A stretch of 37,701 nucleotides of DNA. Origin: an uncultured Sediminibacterium sp. (GTDB lineage Bacteria > Bacteroidota > Bacteroidia > Chitinophagales > Chitinophagaceae). The first letter of the stretch is position 1, and each line of letters begins with the position of its first letter. Location of the stretch: positions 1-37,701 of the forward strand of contig CALEST010000329.1 of NCBI GenBank assembly GCA_937907555.1, given 5' to 3'. The notes beneath the pieces are model-generated. The model did no database searches, had not been told where the DNA came from, and worked only from the letters and a program-made list of their open reading frames with translations. Both the position numbers and the translations under genes were made by a program. Shown here in pieces: positions 6,402 to 14,296 of the stretch.

Positions 6402-7283
6402 ATGAAAAAATCTTCGAATAGGCGATCTGCCATCAAAAACATTATCACGGGATCCGTTGCTGTTGCGGCAACGCCCCTGATTCCATCTTTAGCGTCCTGC
6501 GCAACGGGTTCAAATACAATGAAAGGAAATATAAATCACTCAGTTTGTCGCTGGTGTTTTGATGGATTATCTGTGGAAGAATTATGTGTTGAAGCAAAAA
6601 AAATGGGTATTACGGGTATTGATTTAGTGGGACCGAAAGACTGGCCAACTTTAAAAAAGCACGGTATGGTTTCTACCATGTGCAATGGCGCAGAAATAAG
6701 TCTGGTAAAGGGATGGAACGACCCGCAGTATCATGCTACTTTAATTAAAAACTACACAGAACATATTAATCTGGTGGCAGATGCAGGGTATAAAAACCTG
6801 ATTTGCTTTAGCGGTAACCGTAACGGAATGGATGATGCTACCGGATTAAAGAATGCTGCAGAAGGGCTAAAGAAAATTATGCCGCTTGCAGAGAAAAGAG
6901 GGGTTACTGTTATCATGGAGTTGCTCAACAGTAAGGTAGACCACAAAGATTATATGTGCGATAAAACTGCCTGGGGTGTGGAGCTTTGCAAAATGATTGG
7001 TTCAGAGAATTTCAAGCTGCTATATGATATCTACCATATGCAGATAGACGAAGGAGATGTAATCAGAACCATCCGCAACAATTCCGCTTATATTGGTCAT
7101 TACCATACCGCGGGAGTGCCTGGCCGTCATGAGATTGATGAGTCACAGGAATTGTATTATCCTGCCATCATGAAAGCCATTGTGGAAACGGGCTTCAAAG
7201 GATATGTGGCCCAGGAATTCATCCCCATTGCAAAAGACAAACTGGGTTCATTGAAAAAGGCAATTGAAATCTGTAATATTTAA
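6402..7283 (+). CDS. Exported hydroxypyruvate isomerase-like TIM-barrel protein
   Basis: TIM-barrel sugar isomerase family of 293 aa. The N-terminus NRRSAIKNI plus a hydrophobic stretch is a plausible Tat signal. It ends in lipobox L-A-S-C33, so this may be a Tat-exported lipoprotein. Metal/active-site segments: VTVIMELLNSK (Glu), KLLYDIYHMQIDEGD (Asp, His), GHYHTAGVPGRHEI (His, Arg) and GYVAQEFIP (Glu), the pattern of hydroxypyruvate/tagatose-type isomerases. It is the first gene of the rightward operon, followed after 38 bases by the GMC dehydrogenase. Its likely substrate is a keto-sugar formed by that enzyme in the periplasm (inference). Confidence 0.87.
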   Translation: MKKSSNRRSAIKNIITGSVAVAATPLIPSLASCATGSNTMKGNINHSVCRWCFDGLSVEELCVEAKKMGITGIDLVGPKDWPTLKKHGMVSTMCNGAEISLVKGWNDPQYHATLIKNYTEHINLVADAGYKNLICFSGNRNGMDDATGLKNAAEGLKKIMPLAEKRGVTVIMELLNSKVDHKDYMCDKTAWGVELCKMIGSENFKLLYDIYHMQIDEGDVIRTIRNNSAYIGHYHTAGVPGRHEIDESQELYYPAIMKAIVETGFKGYVAQEFIPIAKDKLGSLKKAIEICNI

Positions 7284-7321
7284 TATCTATTTTTTTAACC
7301 ATCAAAGCTTAAACATCTAAC

Positions 7322-9001
7322 ATGGCTGAACAAAATTTCGACGCGATTGTGATTGGCTCTGGCATCAGCGGCGGCTGGGCGGCAAAGGAGCTAACAGAGA
7401 AAGGCTTAAAAGTATTGATGCTCGAAAGAGGTCGCAACATTGAACACGTAAAGGATTATGTGAATGCCAATAAAGAAGCCTGGGATTATCCGCACCACGG
7501 AAGAAAGACCCAGGAAATGATTGCGCAGAATCCGGTGCTCGATCGCGACTATCCTTTGAATGAGCAGACTTATGGCATGTGGGTGAACGATAAGGAAAGC
7601 CCTTATGTTGAAGTGAAGCGTTACGATTGGTTCAGAGGATACCATGTTGGTGGACGCTCTTTGTTATGGGGACGTCAGAGTTATCGCTGGAGCGACCTGG
7701 ATTTTGAAGCCAATGCAAAAGATGGTATAGCCGTTGACTGGCCGGTTCGTTATAAGGAAATTGAGCCCTGGTACGATTATGTAGAGCGTTTTGCTGGTAT
7801 CAGCGGAAACAGAGATGGACTGGCTGTTTTACCCGACGGACAGTTTTTGCCTCCGATGGAAATGACCTGCGTTGAAAAAGATGTTGCAAAGCGTTTACAG
7901 GAATATTATAAGGGACAGCGCGCCATGATTATTGGCCGTACTGCGAACCTTACCAAAGAAATAGAAGGAAGATCGGCTTGTCAGTTCCGTAATAAGTGCT
8001 GGCTGGGTTGTCCATTTGGTGCTTATTTCAGCACGCAGAGTTCTACTTTGCCTGCGGCGATGAAAACCGGTAATCTTACGCTAAGACCCTGGAGCATCGT
8101 AACCAAGATTTTATACGATAAGGATACCAAGCGTGCAACCGGTGTTGAAGTGCTGGATGCAGAAACCAACAAGACCTATGTATATAAGTCTAAGATTGTT
8201 TTCTTAAATGCTTCTACTTTAAACTCTGCCTGGATTCTGATGAATTCTGCAACCGATGTTTGGGAAGGCGGATTGGGAAGCAGCAGTGGTGAATTGGGTC
8301 ACAATATTATGGACCACCACTTAGGCGTAGGTGCAGGTGGACGCGTTGAAGGATATGAAGACAAATACACTTTCGGAAGAAGAGCGAATGGTATTTATAT
8401 TCCACGTTACCAGAACATTGGGAATGATAAGCGCGATTACCTGAGAGGCTTTGGTTATCAGGGTGGCGGTAACAGAGGCGGATGGGGCAGCAATGTGGCT
8501 GAAGCTACTATTGGCGCAGCATTCAAAGAAGCCATTTCTGAACCAGGCGGCTGGTCAATGGGTATTATGGGCTTTGGTGAAGTATTGCCTGACCATAAAA
8601 ACTTTGTAACCCTGGATAAAACTGTGAAAGACAAGTGGGGCTTGAATGTGTTGAAAATTGATGCAGAGTTAAAAGATAACGAACTAAAAATGCGTAAAGA
8701 CATGCAGGCCGACGCTATTGAAATGTTAACCAATGCAGGTGTAAAAGATGTACGTGGTTACGATGCAAATGGCGTATTGGGAAGAGGTATTCATGAAATG
8801 GGTACTGCCAGAATGGGTGCTGATCCTAAAACTTCGGTAGTAAACAAATACAATCAGATCTGGGATGCCCCCAACGTATTTGTTACCGATGGTTCTTTCA
8901 TGACTTCAGCAGCATGCGTAAACCCATCATTAACCTATATGGCTTTTACAGCACGCGCAGTTGATTACGCTGTTAGCGAATTGAAAAAAGGAAATTTATA
9001 A
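7322..9001 (+). CDS. GMC-family FAD sugar dehydrogenase, catalytic subunit
   Basis: Large flavoprotein of 559 aa resembling the catalytic subunits of membrane-linked gluconate, glucose and glucoside-3-dehydrogenases. FAD binding is by G12-S-G14-I-S-G17 near the N-terminus. Likely active-site residues are His491 (IHEMGTARMG) and Asn534 (VNPSLTYMAF). A cysteine cluster Cys220-x5-Cys226-x3-Cys230 (CQFRNKCWLGC followed by PFGA) resembles the three-cysteine [3Fe-4S] site of FAD glucose dehydrogenases. There is no signal peptide; in this family the catalytic subunit is carried out by the Tat signal of its small partner, encoded 21 bases downstream. Predicted role: C3 (or related) oxidation of a sugar or glycoside in the periplasm, with electrons going to cytochrome c. 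Confidence 0.93.
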   Translation: MAEQNFDAIVIGSGISGGWAAKELTEKGLKVLMLERGRNIEHVKDYVNANKEAWDYPHHGRKTQEMIAQNPVLDRDYPLNEQTYGMWVNDKESPYVEVKRYDWFRGYHVGGRSLLWGRQSYRWSDLDFEANAKDGIAVDWPVRYKEIEPWYDYVERFAGISGNRDGLAVLPDGQFLPPMEMTCVEKDVAKRLQEYYKGQRAMIIGRTANLTKEIEGRSACQFRNKCWLGCPFGAYFSTQSSTLPAAMKTGNLTLRPWSIVTKILYDKDTKRATGVEVLDAETNKTYVYKSKIVFLNASTLNSAWILMNSATDVWEGGLGSSSGELGHNIMDHHLGVGAGGRVEGYEDKYTFGRRANGIYIPRYQNIGNDKRDYLRGFGYQGGGNRGGWGSNVAEATIGAAFKEAISEPGGWSMGIMGFGEVLPDHKNFVTLDKTVKDKWGLNVLKIDAELKDNELKMRKDMQADAIEMLTNAGVKDVRGYDANGVLGRGIHEMGTARMGADPKTSVVNKYNQIWDAPNVFVTDGSFMTSAACVNPSLTYMAFTARAVDYAVSELKKGNL

Positions 9002-9022
9002 ACTCATTAAACGCATTATACC

Positions 9023-9592
9023 ATGATGAATAGAAGAGAAGCATTATCCAGTGTTGCGCTATTATTGGGCGGAACCATTTTAGGCTCTCAGGCATTTTTG
9101 TCTGGTTGTAAATCAACTGCTGGTGATGCAGTTGCTTTTACGCCGGAAGACATTGCATTTTTAAATGAAGTTGCCGAAACCATACTTCCTAAAACAGATA
9201 CCCCTGGTGCTAAAGAAGCCAATGTGGGTGAGTTCATGACCGTGATTGTAAAAGATTGCTATAAGCCAGCAGAAGCAAAAGTTTTCATGGAAGGGATGGC
9301 AGCATTGCAGTTTAAAGATGCCAAAGCAAAAATTGGTAAATCCTTTATGGAAGCAAGTCCTGAAGAGCGCACCAAATTGTTAACCGAATTAGATGCCGAA
9401 GCAAAAGCTTTCCAGGAAAAGAAAAAGCCGGAAGAACTTCCGCATTATTTCAGAATGATGAAAGAGCTTACACTATGGGGCTTCTTTACTTCTGAAGTAG
9501 GTGCTACCAAAGTATTGCGTTATGTAGCAGTACCAGGTAAGTTTGAAGGATGTACTGAGTACAAAAAAGGCGATAAAGCCTGGGCTACCTAG
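9023..9592 (+). CDS. Gluconate 2-dehydrogenase subunit 3 family protein (dehydrogenase small subunit)
   Basis: Small (gamma) subunit of 189 aa that partners GMC sugar dehydrogenases, helping folding and export. Seen: the twin-arginine motif NRREALS at residues 3-9, a hydrophobic segment, and lipobox L-S-G-C29, so the complex would be lipid-anchored on the periplasmic side. The family core FTPEDIAFLNEVAETILPKTDTPGA is intact, as is the later MMKELTLWGFFTSEVGATKVLRY segment. It directly follows the catalytic subunit. I infer that its Tat signal exports both proteins, since the large subunit has none. Confidence 0.92.
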   Translation: MMNRREALSSVALLLGGTILGSQAFLSGCKSTAGDAVAFTPEDIAFLNEVAETILPKTDTPGAKEANVGEFMTVIVKDCYKPAEAKVFMEGMAALQFKDAKAKIGKSFMEASPEERTKLLTELDAEAKAFQEKKKPEELPHYFRMMKELTLWGFFTSEVGATKVLRYVAVPGKFEGCTEYKKGDKAWAT

Positions 9593-9675
9593 TAGTATAA
9601 GTAAAGTGCACAAGGCTGTAAAGCAATATGGCACAGCATTTGATTTAAATTTATACACGCCTTCAATACAATTGT

Positions 9676-10545
9676 ATGAGTAATAAAAGAAGAGATTTTT
9701 TAAAGACTGCGGGCCTTGCGGCGGCAGGATTGAGTTTGCCATTTGCCGGGAAAGCCAATTTTCTTTCCAGCTTTGGTGAAACCAAAAAGCTTCCTGCTTT
9801 TGGTTTACAGTTATGGACAGTAAAAGAAGATATGATGAAAGATGCCAAAGGCACTTTGGCCAAACTTTCTTCCTATGGATATAAGCAGATTGAAAGTTTT
9901 GAAGGCCCCAAAGGATTTTTCTGGGGCTGGAAAAATACGGATTTCAAAAAATACATGGACGATTTGGGTATGAAGCTTGTTTCTGCGCATAGCAACAATA
10001 CCGTTGACTTTGAACGCAAAGCCGCAGAAGCTGCAGAAGTAGGTGTTGAGTATTTAATTTGTCCATATAAAGGACCTCAGAAGTCTATAGAGAATTTCAA
10101 GCGCTTCAACGACGAGTTCAATAAGAGTGGCGAAATTTGTAAGAAAAACGGAATTCGTTTTGCTTATCATAACCATGATTATTCTTTTAAAGTACTGGAC
10201 GGACTCGTACCTCAGACAGTAATGATGGAGGGAACAGATGCCGGACTAGTAGATTATGAAATGGATATCTACTGGGTGGTAGCAGCCAATGAAGATCCGG
10301 TTGCCTGGGCTAAAAAATATCCCAATCGCTTTAGACTATGTCATGTAAAAGACCAGACTAAAACCGCCAAGGGTATTGAGTCTTGCCAGATTGGTAAGGG
10401 CGATATCGATTTTAAAAAAATCCTGGGTCAAATGCAGAAATATGGCATGAAACACCATATTGTAGAACAAGAGGCATTTACAGGGTCCAATCCTTTAGAG
10501 AGTGCAGAGAAGAATGCTGCTTATATGAAGGATTTTTCTATTTAA
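9676..10545 (+). CDS. Tat-exported sugar phosphate isomerase/epimerase family protein
   Basis: TIM-barrel isomerase of 289 aa with Tat leader KRRDFLKTAGLAAAGLSLPFAG and a probable cleavage site after it (residues 24-30). Active-site segments are RFAYHNHDYSF, VDYEMDIYWVV, LCHVKDQTK and HHIVEQEAFTG. Related exported proteins are common beside DUF1080 and Gfo/Idh/MocA genes in Bacteroidota. It is the last gene of the rightward operon, 83 bases after the small subunit; that gap holds no clear promoter box. It is followed by a strong bidirectional terminator. It probably acts on the same periplasmic keto-sugar pool as the isomerase at 6402, but the two are divergent and unlikely to be redundant. 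Confidence 0.87.
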   Translation: MSNKRRDFLKTAGLAAAGLSLPFAGKANFLSSFGETKKLPAFGLQLWTVKEDMMKDAKGTLAKLSSYGYKQIESFEGPKGFFWGWKNTDFKKYMDDLGMKLVSAHSNNTVDFERKAAEAAEVGVEYLICPYKGPQKSIENFKRFNDEFNKSGEICKKNGIRFAYHNHDYSFKVLDGLVPQTVMMEGTDAGLVDYEMDIYWVVAANEDPVAWAKKYPNRFRLCHVKDQTKTAKGIESCQIGKGDIDFKKILGQMQKYGMKHHIVEQEAFTGSNPLESAEKNAAYMKDFSI

Positions 10546-10570
10546 ATTTTTGTCTTAAAGGCGATATTAA

Positions 10571-10601
10571 AAAACCCAGTGCTGATTTTGCACTGGGTTT
10601 T
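10571..10601. terminator. Bidirectional rho-independent terminator
   Basis: A perfect 12-base stem, AAAACCCAGTGC (10571-10582) with GCACTGGGTTTT (10590-10601) and a 7-base loop. T-rich sequence follows on both strands. It lies between the convergent isomerase and Gfo/Idh/MocA genes and can serve both. Confidence 0.88.
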
Positions 10602-10633
10602 GTTTTATCAGATGTTTTTACATTTATTGCTGA

Positions 10634-12091
10634 TTAGAAAGTTCTGTATTCCTTTCTTACAAATTGATTGGCTTCGTCGAAGTTGGTGATCTTCATATTT
10701 GGACCATCCCAAAGCAATTTGATATTTCTGCCTGGATAAGAAACTCTGCCGCCAACCTTCTTCTGAATATCGAAACTTCTGATGGCAAGGTTACCCATTA
10801 ACACACTCTCCGTTAAAGGACCGGCAATGTCGAAGTTAGAGCTGAGTTCTTTTGCCTGCGCAGAACCATATCCGGCAATAGCCGCTTCCACCCATGCAGC
10901 GTAGTGACCATTGTCTCCTTTGGGTACACGCTTAATGGTTTGAGGTACATTGTCGTATTCCTTGCTCTTTGAAGTAGGTAATAAGTTAGGTAGTGCGCCA
11001 TATGTGCCACAAATCATTTTACCCTTGGTTCCTTCAAAGATGGCACCGTTGCCACCATCACCCATCATTTCATTAGGACCTAGTTCTTCTGGACGTGCGG
11101 GTTGAATACCACCATCCATCCAGTGAAGTTTTACATCGGGCTTGCCGTTTTGTCCTTTAAAGGTTAGAATAATATGTGAAGCGGTTGGACAGCTTTCAGG
11201 ATAATAAGCACGGGTCCAAGGTTGCAGGTAACGGGTAGCAACACTACATTCAGCAGATACAGGATATCCCAATCCCAATACGGCAAATGCAGGGGCCATA
11301 ATATGACAAGCCATATCACCCAATGCACCGGTACCATAATCCCACCAGCCTCTCCAGTTAAATGGCAATAAGCCATCTACATAGTCTTTAGCCGGAGCAA
11401 CGCCTTGCCAAAGGTTCCAATCCAATCCTTCCGGAACCGTTCCCTTGGTGGTAGGCCAACCCACTCCCTGTGGCCATACCGGACGATCCGTATAACAATA
11501 AATGGTATGCACATCGCCAATTAATCCGGCATTGTACCAGTCAATCAATTTTCTTACGCCATCACCACTGGCACCCTGGTTACCCATCTGAGTTACCACT
11601 TTGTATTTATGTGCAGCTTCTGTTAATTCTCTTGCTTCAGAAATATTGTGCGATAAAGGTTTTTGAATATACACATGCTTTTTCAGCTGCATGGCAGCCA
11701 GTCCCTGAATGGCGTGCATATGGTCTGGAGTTGATACAGAAACTGCATCAATGTATTTGTGCTCTTTATCTAACATTTCGCGATAGTCCTTGTAGTACTT
11801 CGCTTTAGGATAACGCTCCCTGCTTTTTTTAGACTGTCTGTCGTCTACATCACATAAGAAAGCAATATCTGCTTTTCCGCTATTGTAGAAACTCCACAAA
11901 TCGCTTTCCCCTTTTCCTCCAGCACCAATACCTGCAATCTGGAGTTTATCACTGGGTGCAATAAAACCTCGTCCTAATACATGACGGGGTACAATGTAAA
12001 ACCCTGCTGCAGCAAGGCTCGCATTCCTTAGAAAGGAACGCCGGGAATTGGTTTGAGCTGATTGTTTTTCTGGATTTTCTTTCTTTTTCAT
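10634..12091 (-). CDS. Tat-exported Gfo/Idh/MocA family oxidoreductase
   Basis: Sugar dehydrogenase family protein of 485 aa from the start chosen at 12091 (MKKKENPEK). An upstream in-frame ATG at 12136 would add 15 residues before the leader. The Tat signal is SRRSFLRNASLAAAGFYIV. The Rossmann fold follows (IAGIGAGGKGESDL), then HVYIQKPLSHNISEAREL with the family Lys-Pro motif, and GTGALGDMACHIMAPAF with the catalytic-site His. Exported members of this kind carry tightly bound NAD(H) in characterised cases and catalyse non-hydrolytic glycoside chemistry; that is family knowledge, not visible here. It is a monocistronic gene convergent with the rightward sugar operon and sharing its terminator, so it likely belongs to the same pathway. 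Confidence 0.88.
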   Translation of the reverse strand: MKKKENPEKQSAQTNSRRSFLRNASLAAAGFYIVPRHVLGRGFIAPSDKLQIAGIGAGGKGESDLWSFYNSGKADIAFLCDVDDRQSKKSRERYPKAKYYKDYREMLDKEHKYIDAVSVSTPDHMHAIQGLAAMQLKKHVYIQKPLSHNISEARELTEAAHKYKVVTQMGNQGASGDGVRKLIDWYNAGLIGDVHTIYCYTDRPVWPQGVGWPTTKGTVPEGLDWNLWQGVAPAKDYVDGLLPFNWRGWWDYGTGALGDMACHIMAPAFAVLGLGYPVSAECSVATRYLQPWTRAYYPESCPTASHIILTFKGQNGKPDVKLHWMDGGIQPARPEELGPNEMMGDGGNGAIFEGTKGKMICGTYGALPNLLPTSKSKEYDNVPQTIKRVPKGDNGHYAAWVEAAIAGYGSAQAKELSSNFDIAGPLTESVLMGNLAIRSFDIQKKVGGRVSYPGRNIKLLWDGPNMKITNFDEANQFVRKEYRTF

Positions 12092-12216
12092 ATAGCGCAA
12101 TTGTGAAGTATGAATATACTGTTTTTTATAAAACAAGTGGATGAAAAATGATGCATGGATTCAGTTCAATCTTACCCCCTAATTTTCTTAACTTGTTACG
12201 CTAAAACATCGGACAA

Positions 12217-13593
12217 ATGCAAGCGCTTATTAATCAACTGCAGCAGCAAAGACAGTTTTTTGAATCAGGAGCCACCAGGCCTTATGCTTTTCGAAAGCAG
12301 CAGTTATTGTTGTTGAAAAAAGCAGTGGAAGCACATGAAGAGGAAATCTATGATGCGCTTTATAAAGACCTGCATAAAAGCCGGGAAGAAACCTGGGTTA
12401 CAGAGAATGGTTTTTTTCTGACTGAGTTAAAAGAAACAATCAAATATTTGTCTTCCTGGATGGATGCAGAACCGGTTGCTACCAATTTGCTGAACCTGCC
12501 TTCCAGTTCTTCTATTCTTAGGGAACCACTGGGTGTTGTGCTGGTGATTGGTCCCTGGAACTATCCTTTCCAGTTGTTGTTTACACCTTTGATGGGAGCC
12601 ATTGCAGCAGGTAATACAGTGGTCTTAAAACCCAGCGAATTTGCTCCCGCCACAGAAGCCGTGATGGAAAAAATTATCCTGGATGTATTTCCTCCTGAGC
12701 AGGTACTCTATGTAAAAGGAGATGGGGCAACGGTTATACCTGCTATGATGAATCAGTTTGTTTTTGACCATGTTTTTTATACGGGTAGTACTTCGGTAGG
12801 CAAAATCATTTACAAAATGGCGGCTGAAAACCTGGTGCCTGTTACCCTGGAACTAGGGGGCAAAAGTCCTTGTGTAGTGGAAGCAGATGCCAATATTTCT
12901 GTTGCTGCCAAGCGCATTGCCATGCCGAAGTTCTCTAATGCTGGTCAAATGTGTGTGGCACCCGATTATGTATTGGTGCACGAATCAAAGCGTGTTGAAT
13001 TAATTGAGGCACTCAAAAAATACATCCCTCAGTTTTATGGATCCAATGCAGCGGATTCTGATGCATATGGCCGAATCATCAACCAGAAACAATTCAATAG
13101 AATTCTCTCTTATTTATCCGATGGTACTATTGTTTATGGCGGTAAATACGATGCAGCCAATTTGTACATAGAACCCACTTTGCTCGATGGCGTTTCTATT
13201 GATTCCAATATCATGCGCGACGAAATTTTCGGACCTGTATTGCCCATCCTTACTTTTTCTACACTGGAGGAAGCCAAAGCCATTATCAAGAGAAATCCTA
13301 ATCCGCTTGCCTTCTATGTTTTCACCAGTAGCACAGCAAAAGAAAAAGACTGGTTAGAAGCTGTGCCATCGGGTGGTGCTTGTGTAAATACGGCTAGTCT
13401 GCATTTAACCAATCCCAATCTACCTTTTGGTGGAAGAGGTTTCAGTGGCACAGGTGCTTATCACGGAAAACAAAGCTTTGATACATTCAGTCATAAAAAA
13501 TCGGTGATGAAAACGCCAACCTGGTTCGACCCTTCTCTGAAGTATCCTCCTTTTACTGGTAAGCTGAAATTATTAAAGTGGCTAATTGGCTAA
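12217..13593 (+). CDS. Aldehyde dehydrogenase (class 3/fatty-aldehyde type)
   Basis: NAD(P)-dependent oxidation of aldehydes to acids. At 458 aa it has the shorter length typical of the ALDH3 group. Catalytic residues are Glu212 (TLELGGKSP) and Cys246 (NAGQMCVAP). The nucleotide-binding and substrate-site segments GPWNYPFQLLFTPLMGAI and VLKPSEFAPAT are standard. The C-terminal LPFGGRGFSGTGAYHGKQSF is also characteristic. No signal peptide or membrane tail is obvious. It is divergent from the Tat-exported Gfo/Idh/MocA gene and 31 bases upstream of the peroxidase-like gene. Role: probably detoxification of lipid-derived or other long-chain aldehydes; a link to the sugar locus is not supported. 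Confidence 0.94.
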   Translation: MQALINQLQQQRQFFESGATRPYAFRKQQLLLLKKAVEAHEEEIYDALYKDLHKSREETWVTENGFFLTELKETIKYLSSWMDAEPVATNLLNLPSSSSILREPLGVVLVIGPWNYPFQLLFTPLMGAIAAGNTVVLKPSEFAPATEAVMEKIILDVFPPEQVLYVKGDGATVIPAMMNQFVFDHVFYTGSTSVGKIIYKMAAENLVPVTLELGGKSPCVVEADANISVAAKRIAMPKFSNAGQMCVAPDYVLVHESKRVELIEALKKYIPQFYGSNAADSDAYGRIINQKQFNRILSYLSDGTIVYGGKYDAANLYIEPTLLDGVSIDSNIMRDEIFGPVLPILTFSTLEEAKAIIKRNPNPLAFYVFTSSTAKEKDWLEAVPSGGACVNTASLHLTNPNLPFGGRGFSGTGAYHGKQSFDTFSHKKSVMKTPTWFDPSLKYPPFTGKLKLLKWLIG

Positions 13594-13624
13594 GCCCTGA
13601 ACTTTTTACCTTTCAAAAACGTAT

Positions 13625-14296
13625 ATGAGAAAACTAATTCTGTTGGCTGTAGTATTTGGTGTTGCAGCTTTTCTAATAAAAGAACCCGATATGACCTGGA
13701 GACAATCAATCATGAAAAAGGCTTACCCAATTATTATGTTTATCGGTAAGCTTACAGGAAAGTCCAGTAAGACAATGCTGGTTAATGAAAGAGCCATTAA
13801 ACCCCGGGAAACTTTTTATGAATTGTCTGCCATAAAAAACAACGGAGATACGCTTCATTTCAGCGAATTAAGAGGCAAAAAGGTTTTGCTGGTTAACACA
13901 GCCAGTGATTGTGGTTACACCGGACAATATGAAGAACTGGAAGCATTGCACAAAAAGTATGGCGATCGCCTGGTGATTCTTGGATTTCCTGCAAATGATT
14001 TTAAAGAGCAGGAAAAAAAATCAGATGAAGACATTGCTGCTTTCTGTAAAATAAATTATGGAGTTAGTTTTCAACTTATGAAAAAAGGACAGGTAATTAA
14101 AGGTGCCGGGCAACTGCCGGTTTACCAATGGCTCACTAACCCTGCGAAAAATGGCTGGTGCGATAAAGAACCCGACTGGAACTTTTCCAAATATCTAATT
14201 GATGAAACAGGTATCCTGATGGCTTACTATTCACAATGGGTTTCACCCAAAAACATGTCACTAGTTAATGGGACATTTCTGGTGATAGTCGATTAG
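13625..14296 (+). CDS. Glutathione peroxidase-family thiol peroxidase, N-terminally anchored
   Basis: Redoxin-fold peroxidase of 223 aa. The first ~20 residues (LILLAVVFGVAAFLI) form a membrane anchor or signal, placing the enzyme outside the cytosol. The peroxidatic Cys96 lies in NTASDCGYTGQYEELE, the usual position. The family's FPCNQF segment is here FPANDFKEQE, so the common second-site cysteine is absent. WNFSKYLID matches the conserved Trp region. Bacterial members normally use thioredoxin rather than glutathione. The 3' end overlaps the convergent dus gene by 36 bases. A missing resolving cysteine suggests a 1-Cys mechanism or use of Cys107-downstream residues such as those in AAFCKINYG; this is inference. 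Confidence 0.87.
   Translation: MRKLILLAVVFGVAAFLIKEPDMTWRQSIMKKAYPIIMFIGKLTGKSSKTMLVNERAIKPRETFYELSAIKNNGDTLHFSELRGKKVLLVNTASDCGYTGQYEELEALHKKYGDRLVILGFPANDFKEQEKKSDEDIAAFCKINYGVSFQLMKKGQVIKGAGQLPVYQWLTNPAKNGWCDKEPDWNFSKYLIDETGILMAYYSQWVSPKNMSLVNGTFLVIVD

Noticed and set aside
7406..7645. Reverse-strand open frames inside the GMC and other genes
   Set aside because: These have no recognisable protein features and lie fully inside well-supported genes on the other strand, so they are coincidental.
12092..12136. Longer N-terminus for the exported Gfo/Idh/MocA protein
   Set aside because: The 15 added residues precede a good Tat leader that already starts from MKKKEN.
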